From an uncultured Duganella sp. (lineage in GTDB: Bacteria; Pseudomonadota; Gammaproteobacteria; Burkholderiales; Burkholderiaceae), in the NCBI GenBank assembly GCA_946482635.1, contig CAMLSG010000186.1, positions 1 through 11,180 on the forward strand: DNA of 11,180 nucleotides, written 5' to 3'. Shown here in pieces: positions 1 to 7,627 of this stretch. The first letter of the stretch is position 1. Each line of letters opens with the position of its first letter. The notes under the pieces are model-generated. The model saw only the letters and a list, made by a program, of their open reading frames with translations, was not told the origin of the DNA and did no database searches. Made by a program: the position numbers and the translations under genes.

Positions 1-2
1 AG

Positions 3-98
3 ATAATTCGCCAGTTCGAGGAACAGTTCACTCGAGATTTGAACAGAAACAAGTTTGCAGCCCATGATTTCCTCCCGCTTGTTCAAGTACGTCTTTGA
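3..98 (+). CDS. Possible C-terminal fragment of an unrecognised protein (5' end outside window)
   Basis: One plus-strand frame is open from the left edge to a TGA at 96-98 and would encode about 31 residues (ending FLPLVQVRL). The peptide has a mixed, protein-like composition, and the frame would converge on the oxygenase gene that ends at 211. The base composition here (about 42-48% GC) differs from everything downstream. I do not recognise a family. An open stretch this short in AT-richer DNA could be chance, and a second frame is also open to a TGA at 65-67, so this is a weak call. Confidence 0.25.
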   Translation: MIRQFEEQFTRDLNRNKFAAHDFLPLVQVRL

Positions 99-116
99 CA
101 AGCGAGAGAAACCCAA

Positions 117-172
117 GTTCAGACAATTTCAGAACGGTTTCAGACAGTTTCAGACACAGTTTCAGACAATTT
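117..172. repeat. Five short tandem repeats of TTTCAGACA type, 10-12 bp apart
   Basis: Near-copies of TTTCAGACA begin at about 117, 127, 138, 148 and 160. The second copy reads TTTCAGAAC and the first lacks one T. Spacings are 10, 11, 10 and 12 bp, close to one DNA helical turn, so the copies face the same side of the helix. The array sits 40-95 bp beyond the stop codon of the minus-strand oxygenase gene, in AT-richer DNA. It could be a set of protein-binding sites, a degenerate microsatellite, or the edge of an acquired segment. The repeat is seen directly; its role is unknown. Confidence 0.6.
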
Positions 173-210
173 GTTTTAGCACCCGAATCGCGAACCCGTT
201 CCGGATGTCC

Positions 211-948
211 TCACTCGGCATCGTGGAAAATGATGCCCAGCGTATGGCGGTGGCCTGCATGCAGGCGGCTGACGCCGTGGCGCATATTGACGCGGAAAGT
301 ACCGCGCGCGCCCGCCACCGGCCGATGAAAGACCGGAAAGATCACGCAATCGCCCTGCTGCAAAGGAACGACTTCCACGCGCGACTGCATGCGCGGGCGC
401 TGCTCGGTGAGCACGAATTCGCCGCCCTCGAAATCGCGGCCCGGCTGCGACAGCAGGAAGGCCGCCTGCAGCGGAAACACATGCTCGCCATACAGGTCCT
501 GGTGCAGGCAGTTGTAATCGCCCGCCCCATACTGGAGCAGCAAGGGCGTCGGCCGCAGCTGCCCCGCCGCATGGCAGCGCGCGACGAAGTCCGCATGCTC
601 CGAAGGGAAGCGCGGCTCCAGCCCCATGGCCGCGTACCAGCGATTGGCGATGGATGCCAGCGGCGGATACATGGACGAGCGCAACTCGGCGACCAGATCA
701 GGCAAGGGATAACGGAAATACTGGTATTCCCCCTTGCCAAACCCATGCCGCTGCATGACGACCCGGCTGCGATAGAATTCCGGCCGGCTGTAGCCCGCCG
801 CCAGCCCCGCACACTCGGCAGGCGACAAGACACCCCGCACCAGCGCACAGCCAAATTCATCCAGGTCGCCAGCAATGCGCGGCCAATCGAAAGCCGCGCG
901 CGCCCCGGCCGCCGCAGCCAGCGGCGGTGCGAACAGGTCGCCCATCAT
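211..948 (-). CDS. 2-oxoglutarate/Fe(II)-dependent oxygenase, translationally coupled to ada
   Basis: This is a 245-residue soluble protein of the 2OG-Fe(II) dioxygenase fold. The metal-binding HxD motif is H149-Q-D151 in a conserved-looking block (CLHQDLYGEHVFPLQ). The distal His is probably H224 (in RHGVSRL) and the 2OG-binding Arg probably R234 (HRHTLG); H208 is a less likely distal ligand. A GGEFVLTEQRPRMQSR segment at about 175-190 and a C-terminal GIIFHDA resemble an uncharacterised bacterial 2OG-oxygenase family (COG3826 type, from memory) rather than classical AlkB. The first ATG (946-948) overlaps the ada stop codon as ATGA, so translation is probably coupled; a second ATG follows at once. 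In E. coli the second gene of the ada operon is alkB, so demethylation of alkylated bases or nucleotides is a reasonable inference. Oxidation of a protein or small molecule is not excluded. Family is confident; substrate is unknown. Confidence 0.85.
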   Translation of the reverse strand: MMGDLFAPPLAAAAGARAAFDWPRIAGDLDEFGCALVRGVLSPAECAGLAAGYSRPEFYRSRVVMQRHGFGKGEYQYFRYPLPDLVAELRSSMYPPLASIANRWYAAMGLEPRFPSEHADFVARCHAAGQLRPTPLLLQYGAGDYNCLHQDLYGEHVFPLQAAFLLSQPGRDFEGGEFVLTEQRPRMQSRVEVVPLQQGDCVIFPVFHRPVAGARGTFRVNMRHGVSRLHAGHRHTLGIIFHDAE

Positions 949-2033
949 GCCGCAGCCTCGGTCGCCGCCTCCGCCTCGCGTTCCAGCAAGGCCGCCTTGC
1001 GTTCCACGCCCCAGCGATAGCCCGAGATCGAGCCATCGTTGCGCACCACCCGATGGCAGGGAATCGCCACCGCAATCGCATTGGCCGCGCAAGCGCCCGC
1101 CACCGCCCGCGCCCCGTTCGGCGCCCCGACGCGCTCCGCCAGTTCGGCATAGCTGACCGTCGCGCCGGCCGGAATCTCGCGCAAGGCTTGCCACACGCGC
1201 TGCTGGAAGGCCGTGCCGCGCACGTCGAGCGGCAGGTCGAGCCCGATCTGCGGCGCCTCGACGAAGGCAATCACGCGCGCCACCACCTGTTCGTAATCGG
1301 TCTCGGCCCCGCGCAACTCGGCCTGCGGGAAGCGGTCCTGCAGGTCGTGCGCCAGCGCCTGCGGATCGTCGCCCAGCAGGATGCAGCAGATGCCCCGTTC
1401 GGTGCTGGCCACCAGGATCGCCCCCAGCGAGCACTGGGCGATGGCAAAGCGGATCACCGCCCCGCGCCCGCCCGCGCGCCAGGCCGACGGCGTCATGCCC
1501 AGCGCGCCCGGGGTGGCGGCATAAAAGCGCCCGCTGGAATTGAAGCCGGCCGCGTAAATGGCATCGGTCACGGAAGCCTGGTCGGCCAGCCCCTGTTGCA
1601 TGCGCCGCGCGCGCGCCGCCGCCGCATAGGCTTTCGGCGTCAGCCCGGTCTGGGCCTTGAACACGCGGTGGAAGTGGAAGCGGCTCATGCCGCCGGCAGT
1701 GGCCAGCGCGTCAAGGTCGGGCGCCACTTCCGAAGCATCGATCAGGCGGCACACCTCGGCCACCATGGCCGCGTGGCGCTCGGCCAGCGGCGGCTGGTCC
1801 GGCTTGCAGCGCTTGCAGGGGCGGAAGCCGGCCGCCTCGGCCGCCGCGATCGAGGCATGGAAGGCCACGTTCTCGCGCAGGGCCGGGCGCGCGCCGCAGG
1901 AGGGGCGGCAGAACACGCCGGTGGTGCGCACAGAATAATAGAACTGGCCGTCGGCGGCGCTGTCGCGCGCCTGCACGGCGGCCCAGCGTTCATTGTCGTT
2001 CAGGAAACGGGAATTCGGCTTCATCGGGGTCAT
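945..2033 (-). CDS. ada: Ada: methylphosphotriester/O6-methylguanine-DNA methyltransferase and transcriptional activator
   Basis: This 362-residue protein (E. coli Ada has 354) has all Ada domains in order. The N-terminal zinc/methyl-acceptor domain is at about 15-85, with C42, C46, C73 and C76 (FCRPSC and RPCKRC); C42 matches the E. coli Cys38 that takes methyl groups from phosphotriesters. The AraC-type helix-turn-helix domain follows at about 88-185 (GGMSRFHFHRVFKAQTGLTP). An RNase-H-like linker leads to the methyltransferase domain, whose active-site PCHR motif has C326 as the O6-alkylguanine acceptor. Methylated Ada normally activates its own operon and other repair genes. The ATG at 2033 is preferred because GGAG lies six bases upstream on the minus strand; an internal ATG at 2024 is less likely. 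The frame stays open far upstream into hutC, but that part is antisense shadow. The stop codon overlaps the start of the oxygenase gene. Confidence 0.97.
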   Translation of the reverse strand: MTPMKPNSRFLNDNERWAAVQARDSAADGQFYYSVRTTGVFCRPSCGARPALRENVAFHASIAAAEAAGFRPCKRCKPDQPPLAERHAAMVAEVCRLIDASEVAPDLDALATAGGMSRFHFHRVFKAQTGLTPKAYAAAARARRMQQGLADQASVTDAIYAAGFNSSGRFYAATPGALGMTPSAWRAGGRGAVIRFAIAQCSLGAILVASTERGICCILLGDDPQALAHDLQDRFPQAELRGAETDYEQVVARVIAFVEAPQIGLDLPLDVRGTAFQQRVWQALREIPAGATVSYAELAERVGAPNGARAVAGACAANAIAVAIPCHRVVRNDGSISGYRWGVERKAALLEREAEAATEAAA

Positions 2034-2048
2034 TGCAAGCTCCAGTCG

Positions 2049-2067
2049 ATAGTATGCCACCATGCTA
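2049..2067 (-). promoter_or_regulatory. Candidate -10 elements for ada
   Basis: On the minus strand, TACTAT (2054 to 2049) and TAGCAT (2067 to 2062) are the two -10-like hexamers upstream of ada. Neither has a recognisable -35 element; the DNA upstream is pure GC-rich sequence. That fits an activator-dependent promoter. TAGCAT is the weaker match, but it leaves 31 bp to the candidate Ada box, close to the gap I recall for the E. coli ada promoter. TACTAT leaves 44 bp, about one helical turn more. Confidence 0.35.
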
Positions 2068-2098
2068 GGCAGGGCGCCGGCCGCCGGCACTCCGCCGC

Positions 2099-2111
2099 TT
2101 GCTATTGAATT
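2099..2111 (-). promoter_or_regulatory. Candidate Ada box (operator for methylated Ada)
   Basis: Read on the minus strand, this is AATTCAATAGCAA. It keeps the two half-elements recalled for E. coli Ada boxes, AAT and GCAA separated by six bases, and matches the recalled E. coli ada site (AATTAAAGCGCAA) at 10 of 13 positions. It is 66 bp upstream of the ada start codon and in the orientation expected for activating ada. It also covers the likely -35 region of the divergent hutC gene. The match is seen directly; the binding is inference. Confidence 0.5.
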
Positions 2112-2126
2112 CCCGAATGCTACAAT
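2099..2126 (+). promoter_or_regulatory. Candidate sigma70 promoter for hutC
   Basis: A -10-like TACAAT at 2121-2126 lies 16 bp downstream of a weaker -35-like TTGCTA at 2099-2104. Transcription would start near 2133, leaving a leader of about 18 bases before the TTG start and containing the GGAGGA ribosome binding site. The -35 region coincides with the candidate Ada box on the other strand. Confidence 0.45.
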
Positions 2127-2140
2127 CGCCGCACTCATCC

Positions 2141-2146
2141 GGAGGA
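2141..2146 (+). promoter_or_regulatory. Strong ribosome binding site fixing a TTG start
   Basis: GGAGGA lies four bases before the TTG at 2151. No in-frame ATG offers a better start near the conserved N-terminus of the HutC family, so this site decides the start. Confidence 0.7.
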
Positions 2147-2150
2147 CGGC

Positions 2151-2870
2151 TTGGAAGAACACCAACAACACGACACCCCCATCTTTCAACGCATCAAGGA
2201 TTTCCTGCTGGCGCAAATTGCCGCCGGGGCCTGGAAGGAAGGCGCCGTGATTCCTTCCGAGCAAGCCCTGGTCAAGCAGTTCGGCGTCTCGCGCATGACC
2301 GTCAACCGCGCCGTGCGCGAACTGACGGCGCAAGGGGTGCTGACGCGCCGCCAGGGCGCCGGCACCTATGTCGCGCCGCAAAAAGTCCAGGCCACCCTGC
2401 TGGAGATCAAGAGCATTGCCGACGAAGTGCGGGCGCGCGGCCACGCCCACCGCAGCGCGCTGCAGCTGCTCGAGCGCGGCAAGGCCAGCGACCTGCTGGG
2501 CAAGGCGTTCGACTTGCCGCCCGGCCACGAGCTGTACCATTCGGTCATCGTGCACTTTGAAAACGGGGTGCCGATCCAGGTGGAAGACCGCTGGGTCAAC
2601 CCGCTCTGCGCGCCCGACTACATGGCGCAGGACTTCACCCACACCACGCCCAACGAATACCTGGTGCGGGCGGCGCCGCTGCAGGCCGCCACTTACAGCA
2701 TAGAAGCCTTGGCGCCGCCGCGCGAGATTGCCGAGATGCTGGCCATGGATGCGCGCCAGCCCTGCCTGGTGCTGAAGCGCCAGACCCAGTCGGCCGGCCG
2801 CGTCGCCTCGCTGGCCACCATGTGGCATCCGGGCCATCGCTACCAATTTGGCGGCAGCGTCCCCGCCTGA
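2151..2870 (+). CDS. hutC: HutC-type GntR-family transcriptional repressor
   Basis: This 239-residue GntR/HutC-family regulator has an N-terminal winged helix-turn-helix at about 10-76 (PSEQALVKQFGVSRMTVNRA, then the wing RRQGAGTYV). A UTRA ligand-binding domain fills about 85-232, including the HutC-like blocks FENGVPIQVEDRWVN and PDYMAQDFTHTTPNEYL. In Pseudomonas, HutC represses histidine-utilisation genes and is released by urocanate. Similarity over the whole UTRA domain favours true HutC, but no hut enzyme gene is in the window, so its target and ligand are inferred. The start is TTG with a strong GGAGGA site. It is divergent from ada and 56 bp upstream of the sensor kinase, with which it may be co-transcribed. 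Another UTRA-family specificity is possible. Confidence 0.85.
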   Translation: MEEHQQHDTPIFQRIKDFLLAQIAAGAWKEGAVIPSEQALVKQFGVSRMTVNRAVRELTAQGVLTRRQGAGTYVAPQKVQATLLEIKSIADEVRARGHAHRSALQLLERGKASDLLGKAFDLPPGHELYHSVIVHFENGVPIQVEDRWVNPLCAPDYMAQDFTHTTPNEYLVRAAPLQAATYSIEALAPPREIAEMLAMDARQPCLVLKRQTQSAGRVASLATMWHPGHRYQFGGSVPA

Positions 2871-2926
2871 GCAATGCTATAGTTGACCGCACGCCAGCGC
2901 CCCCGCGCTGGCCAGAAAGGGAAGCC

Positions 2927-5900
2927 TTGTCGCCACTGAGCCAGAAAGCCGCCCCGCCTGTTCCTGCCCGCGTGCGCCAACGCGCCCGCCGCCTGTGCGC
3001 GCGCGCCATGCTGCGCGGCGGCGCCTGCCTGCTGGCCATCCTTGCCCTGCCGCTCCTGCCTGCCGCGCACGCGGCCGAAGCCGTCACCGTCCAGCTCAGG
3101 TGGCAGCACCAGTTCTCCTATGCCGGCTATTACGCGGCCCAGGCCAAGGGCTATTACCGCGACGCCGGGCTGGACGTGACGCTGCGCGAAGCCCAGACGG
3201 GGCAAGACCCGCTGCAGTTCGTGCTGGACGGCGGCGCCCAGTACGGGGTCGGCAATGCTGCGCTGCTGCTGCGGCGCGCGGCCGGCGCCCCGGTGGTGCT
3301 GCTGGCCTCCGTGTTCCAGCATTCGCCGACCGTGCTGGCGCTGCGCCTGGACGAGGCGGGCCGGCGCCGGCCCTGGCCGGGCGCGCGCGTGGCGCTCGGC
3401 CCCGACGGCGAGGAATTGCGGGTCTACCTGCAGCAGGCGCAGGTGCCGCTGGCGCAGCTGACCATCGTGCCGGGCCGGCGCGGCACGGACGACTTGCTGG
3501 CCGGCCGCGTCGACGCCATGTCCAGCGACCTGGGCGCGACGCCGTATGCGCTGGAACGCGCCGGCCTGCGCTACGAGATCCTGCAGCCGCGCAGCGCCGG
3601 CATCGACTTTTACGGCGACAACCTGTACACCACCGAGAGCGAACTGCGCGAGCACCCGGCGCGCGCCCGCGCCTTGCGCGACGCCACCCTGAAGGGCTGG
3701 CGCTACGCGCTCGAGCATCCCAATGAACTGGTCGACCTGATCCGGGCCCGCTATCCCGAGCGCAAGCCGCGCGAAGAGCTGCTGTGGGAGGCGGCCCAGG
3801 TCACGCCGCTGCTGGAACAGCACCTGATTGAACTAGGCTACAGCAACCCGCTGCGCTGGCAGGGCATTGCCGAGCGCTATGCCGGCGCCGGCCTGCTGCC
3901 GGCCGACTTCAAGCTGGACGGCTTCCTCTACCATGACGCCCCCGCCACCCCGACCTGGCACTATGCGCTGGGCGTGGCGCTGGCCCTGCTGGCCGGGGCC
4001 GCCCTGTGGCGCCTGCTGCGCGTCTCGCGCGCCCTGCGCGGCGCCGAAGTGCGGGTGGGCGACGCCGAGCGCATTGCCAGCTTCGCGCTGGAAGGCGCCG
4101 GCGAAGGCTCGTGGAACTGGCAGCCGCAGCGCCCGGCCCTGCACCTGTCGCCGCGCTACTGCGAGATCCTCGGTTACGCGCCGGGCGCGCTGCGCCCGGC
4201 CAACGTCGAGCAGTGGCTGCAGCTGGTGCACCCGGACGACCGCGCCCGCATCGCCGCCGAGATTGGCGCGCTCGACCAGCCGGCGGTGGGGCGCACCCCG
4301 TTCACCATGGAATTCCGCATGGCCTGCCGCGACGGCAGCTGGACCTGGGTGCTGGCGCGCGGCATGGTGCTGGCGCGCGACGCCGCCGGCCGTCCCTTGC
4401 GCATGTCCGGCACCCTGGGCGACATTTCCGACCGCAGCGCCGACGAACTGGCGCGCATGGCCGCCATGCTGGGCGCCCTGCCCGGCGCCCTGCTGGTGGC
4501 CGAGCGCGCCGGCCGGGTGCGCCAGGCCAACGAAGCGGCCGAAGCGGTGTTTGCCGCCGAAGCGGGCACCCTGGCCGGCGCTTCGATGGAAGTGCTGATC
4601 CCGGACGTGATGCGCGACACCCCGGGCCGCCCGCGCGAACTGTTTGCCCGCGCGCGCATGCCGGGCCGGGTGCTGACCGCGCGCCGCCTGGACGGCAGCT
4701 ACTTCCCGGCCATGGTGCACCTGGCGCCGATCCAGCTGGCCGGCCGGGGCCTGGTGGTGCTGTCGCTGCGCGACATGACCCAGCGCCAGCGCGCCGAAGA
4801 AGCGCTGCAGGCATCCTCCGAGCGCTACCGCCTGATCGTGCAGACTGCGGCCGAAGGGATCTGGATGTGCGACGCCGCCGACCAGACCAGCTTCGTCAAC
4901 CCGACCATGGCGCGCATGCTGGGCTACGAAGTCGAGCACATGCTGGGGCGCCCGATGGCCGACTTCATGGATCCCGAGTGCCCGGCCGTGCTGGCGGCGC
5001 GCCAGCACGGCGGCGCGCCGGCCACCCCGCCCGAGCCGGCCGAAGGGCGCTTCTACCGCCAGGACGGCTCCTCGCTGTGGGCCCTGCTCTCGACCACCAC
5101 CGTCAACGCCGACAACGGCAGCTATGCCGGCACCCTGACCATGGTGACCGACATCACCGACCGCCGCCTGGCCGAACTGGCGCTGCGCCACTCCAACCAG
5201 CGCCTCGCTTCCGTCTTCAATGCCGTCACCAACGGCCTGCTGGTGTTCGACGCGGCCGGCAATATCGTCGAATGCAATGCCGCCGCCAGCCGCATGCTGG
5301 GGCGCGCCGCCGCACGCGGCGCCGGCCAGTGGGACGGCGTGCACGAAGACGGGCGCCGCTTTTCCGCGCCCGAGCACCCGGTGGCGCAGGCCCTCGCCTC
5401 CGGCCAGGCGGTGCGCGACGTGGTGATGGGAGTGCCGGCCGCGGGCGCCGGCGCCGACACCTGCTGGCTGTCGGTCAACGTCGAGCCGCTGCGCGACGAG
5501 CACGGCCCGGGCAGCATGCTGGTGGCCAGCCTGACCGACATCACCTACAGGAAGCGCAGCGAAGACGCGTTGCGCCAGGGCGAGCAGCGGCTGCAGGAAA
5601 TCATCCAGATGATGCCGATCGGCCTGTTCATCAAGGACAAGGACAGCCGCATGCTCTTGATGAACCGCGCCTGCGAGCAGCAGTTCGGCTACACCTTCGA
5701 CGAACTGAACAACGGCGACTACAGCGTGTTCCACGCGCCGGAAGAAGCGGCCGCCTTCCGCGCGCGCGACCTGGAAGCGTTTGCCGGGCGCGCCCTGATC
5801 GACTTCGAGGAAACCATCTGGAACCCGGCCCTGGGCCAGGCGCGCCAGCTGCGCACCTTCAAGAAGCCGGTGTACGACGCGCACGGCGCGCCGGCCTACC

Positions 5901-7627
5901 TGATCTGCATGGCGATCGACATCTCGGACAGCAAGGCCAACGAGCGCGCCCTGCGCGAACTGAACGAACACCTGGAAGAGCGGGTGGCGCAGCGCACCGC
6001 CCAGCTGGAAGAGGCGCGCCAGCAGGCCGAAGAGGCGAGCGCCGCGAAAGGCCAGTTCCTGGCCAAGATGAGCCACGAAATCCGCACCCCGATGAACGGC
6101 GTGATCGGCATGGCCTACCTGGCGCTGAAGACCGAGCTCGAGCCGCGCCAGCGCGACTACCTGGAAAAGATCCGCTTCGCCGGCGAGCACCTGCTGCGCA
6201 TCATCGACGACATCCTCGACATCTCGAAGATCGAAGCGGGCAAGCTGGAAATCGAGGACGTCGACTTCTCGCTCGACCACGTGATCCAGACCCTGACCAC
6301 GGTGGTGGCGCCCAAGGCCGCCAGCCGCGGCCTGCGCCTGGCCTTCGACATCGACCCGGCGCTGCCGCCGGTGCTGCGCGGCGACCCGCTGCGCCTGGGC
6401 CAGGTCCTGATCAACTACGTCAACAACGCGATCAAGTTTTCCGAGCAGGGCAGCATCGAAGTCAGCGTGCGCCAGCTGCTGGCCGACGAGCAGGCCTGCC
6501 TGCTGCGCTTTGAAGTGCGCGACCACGGCATCGGCCTGTCGGAAGCCGAGCAGGGCAAGCTGTTCCAGGCCTTCCAGCAGGCCGACACGGCCATCACGCG
6601 CGAATACGGCGGCACCGGGCTCGGCCTGGCGATCTGCAAACAGCTGGCGCAGCTGATGGGCGGCGAAGTGGGCGTGCGCAGCGCGCCCGGCGCCGGCAGC
6701 ACCTTCTGGTTCACGGCCCGCCTCGGCGTCTCGCCGCGCGGCCTGCCCGACGTGATCAATGAAGTCAACGCCGCTGCCGCCGCCCTGCTGGACAGCGCGC
6801 GCAGCACGGCGGCCATGCAGGCGCTGAAGGACGCGCGCATCCTGCTGGTGGAAGACAACACCTTCAACCAGCAGATCGCGCTCGAGATGCTGGAAGAAGC
6901 CGGCTCCTCGGTATGCCTGGCCAACAACGGCGCCGAAGCGCTCGACCTGTTGCACCAGGCCGAATTCGACTGCGTGCTGATGGACGTGCAGATGCCGCTG
7001 ATGGACGGCCTGGAAGCGACGCGCCGCATCCGCGCCGACCCGGCCCTGGCCGCCACCCGCGTGCTGGCCATGACCGCCACCGCCACCAAGGACGACCGCG
7101 AGCGCTGCCTGCAGGCCGGCATGGACGACTTCATCGCCAAGCCGATCCAGCCGGCCCTGATGTACCAGAAGATCGCCAGCTGGCTGCCCGAGCGCGAGGC
7201 CGGCGCCGGCGACGCCAGCGGCAGCGCGGCGCCGCTGCCGCGGCGCGCCGCCTTCCGCCCCACGCTGGCCGGCGACCCGGCCGTGATCGACCTGTCGGTG
7301 CTGGCCCAGCTCCTGGGCTACCACCCGCAAAAGATCCGCAAGTTCGCCTTCAAGTTCCTGCAAACCAGCGAAGCGGGCTTTACTGAAATGGAAGCCGCGC
7401 TGGCCGCCGGCGAGCTGCAGAAAGTGCGCGAGCTGGGCCACCGCATCAAGAGCAGCGCGCGCGCCGTCGGCGCCCTCGGCATGGCCGAGCTGTGCCTGCA
7501 GCTGGAACAGCTGGCGCCCGAAGCCGAAGCGGCCGCCGCGCGCAGCGTGCTCGACCGCCTGTGGCCGCTGCTGCACGCGGTGAGCGAGCACATCATGACC
7601 AACACCACCTTTGCCGACGATGACTGA
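2927..7627 (+). CDS. Hybrid sensor histidine kinase with NMT1/THI5-like periplasmic domain, five PAS domains, REC and HPt
   Basis: This 1566-residue inner-membrane kinase starts with an Arg-rich n-region and signal peptide (likely cut after AAHA, residue 49). An NMT1/THI5-like periplasmic binding domain follows at about 51-330 (LRWQHQFSYAGYYAAQAKGY), then one membrane span at about 345-364. Five PAS-like domains fall at about 381-503, 509-626, 632-753, 757-882 and 884-1010. After a coiled coil come HisKA with H1050 (KMSHEIRTPMNG), HATPase_c (N-box N1167, DHGIGLS, GGTGLGLAI), a REC domain with D1353 (LMDVQMP) and an HPt domain with H1505 (GHRIKSSA). It should run a His-Asp-His phosphorelay, probably to the overlapping REC protein. 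NMT1 domains bind small ligands such as pyrimidine precursors; the ligand here is unknown. The TTG at 2927 is chosen because AAAGGGA precedes it. ATG 3008 would give a tidier signal peptide but has no ribosome binding site. Confidence 0.93.
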   Translation: MSPLSQKAAPPVPARVRQRARRLCARAMLRGGACLLAILALPLLPAAHAAEAVTVQLRWQHQFSYAGYYAAQAKGYYRDAGLDVTLREAQTGQDPLQFVLDGGAQYGVGNAALLLRRAAGAPVVLLASVFQHSPTVLALRLDEAGRRRPWPGARVALGPDGEELRVYLQQAQVPLAQLTIVPGRRGTDDLLAGRVDAMSSDLGATPYALERAGLRYEILQPRSAGIDFYGDNLYTTESELREHPARARALRDATLKGWRYALEHPNELVDLIRARYPERKPREELLWEAAQVTPLLEQHLIELGYSNPLRWQGIAERYAGAGLLPADFKLDGFLYHDAPATPTWHYALGVALALLAGAALWRLLRVSRALRGAEVRVGDAERIASFALEGAGEGSWNWQPQRPALHLSPRYCEILGYAPGALRPANVEQWLQLVHPDDRARIAAEIGALDQPAVGRTPFTMEFRMACRDGSWTWVLARGMVLARDAAGRPLRMSGTLGDISDRSADELARMAAMLGALPGALLVAERAGRVRQANEAAEAVFAAEAGTLAGASMEVLIPDVMRDTPGRPRELFARARMPGRVLTARRLDGSYFPAMVHLAPIQLAGRGLVVLSLRDMTQRQRAEEALQASSERYRLIVQTAAEGIWMCDAADQTSFVNPTMARMLGYEVEHMLGRPMADFMDPECPAVLAARQHGGAPATPPEPAEGRFYRQDGSSLWALLSTTTVNADNGSYAGTLTMVTDITDRRLAELALRHSNQRLASVFNAVTNGLLVFDAAGNIVECNAAASRMLGRAAARGAGQWDGVHEDGRRFSAPEHPVAQALASGQAVRDVVMGVPAAGAGADTCWLSVNVEPLRDEHGPGSMLVASLTDITYRKRSEDALRQGEQRLQEIIQMMPIGLFIKDKDSRMLLMNRACEQQFGYTFDELNNGDYSVFHAPEEAAAFRARDLEAFAGRALIDFEETIWNPALGQARQLRTFKKPVYDAHGAPAYLICMAIDISDSKANERALRELNEHLEERVAQRTAQLEEARQQAEEASAAKGQFLAKMSHEIRTPMNGVIGMAYLALKTELEPRQRDYLEKIRFAGEHLLRIIDDILDISKIEAGKLEIEDVDFSLDHVIQTLTTVVAPKAASRGLRLAFDIDPALPPVLRGDPLRLGQVLINYVNNAIKFSEQGSIEVSVRQLLADEQACLLRFEVRDHGIGLSEAEQGKLFQAFQQADTAITREYGGTGLGLAICKQLAQLMGGEVGVRSAPGAGSTFWFTARLGVSPRGLPDVINEVNAAAAALLDSARSTAAMQALKDARILLVEDNTFNQQIALEMLEEAGSSVCLANNGAEALDLLHQAEFDCVLMDVQMPLMDGLEATRRIRADPALAATRVLAMTATATKDDRERCLQAGMDDFIAKPIQPALMYQKIASWLPEREAGAGDASGSAAPLPRRAAFRPTLAGDPAVIDLSVLAQLLGYHPQKIRKFAFKFLQTSEAGFTEMEAALAAGELQKVRELGHRIKSSARAVGALGMAELCLQLEQLAPEAEAAAARSVLDRLWPLLHAVSEHIMTNTTFADDD

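Noticed and set aside
191..200. Short dyad (GAAC/GTTC) after the oxygenase gene as a terminator
   Set aside because: Only four base pairs and no T-tract on the minus strand.
55..1020. Plus-strand open frame spanning the TTTCAGACA repeats and the oxygenase gene
   Set aside because: Most of it is antisense to the oxygenase. Only the repeats give it an FRQFQ-like repeated peptide, and no start signal is visible.
927..2108. Plus-strand open frame opposite ada
   Set aside because: Arg/Ala/His-rich antisense shadow of ada, with no recognisable family and no ribosome binding site.
2034..2846. Upstream extension of the ada frame
   Set aside because: The extra part is antisense to hutC and lacks Ada homology. 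The ATG at 2033 has a good GGAG site and gives the normal family length.
2878..2883. TATAGT as a -10 box for a separate kinase promoter
   Set aside because: No -35-like hexamer at the right distance. With only 56 bp after hutC, co-transcription is simpler.
2822..2926. Earlier ATG start for the kinase, inside hutC
   Set aside because: It would add an unconserved stretch ahead of the signal peptide and has no ribosome binding site. The TTG at 2927 has one.
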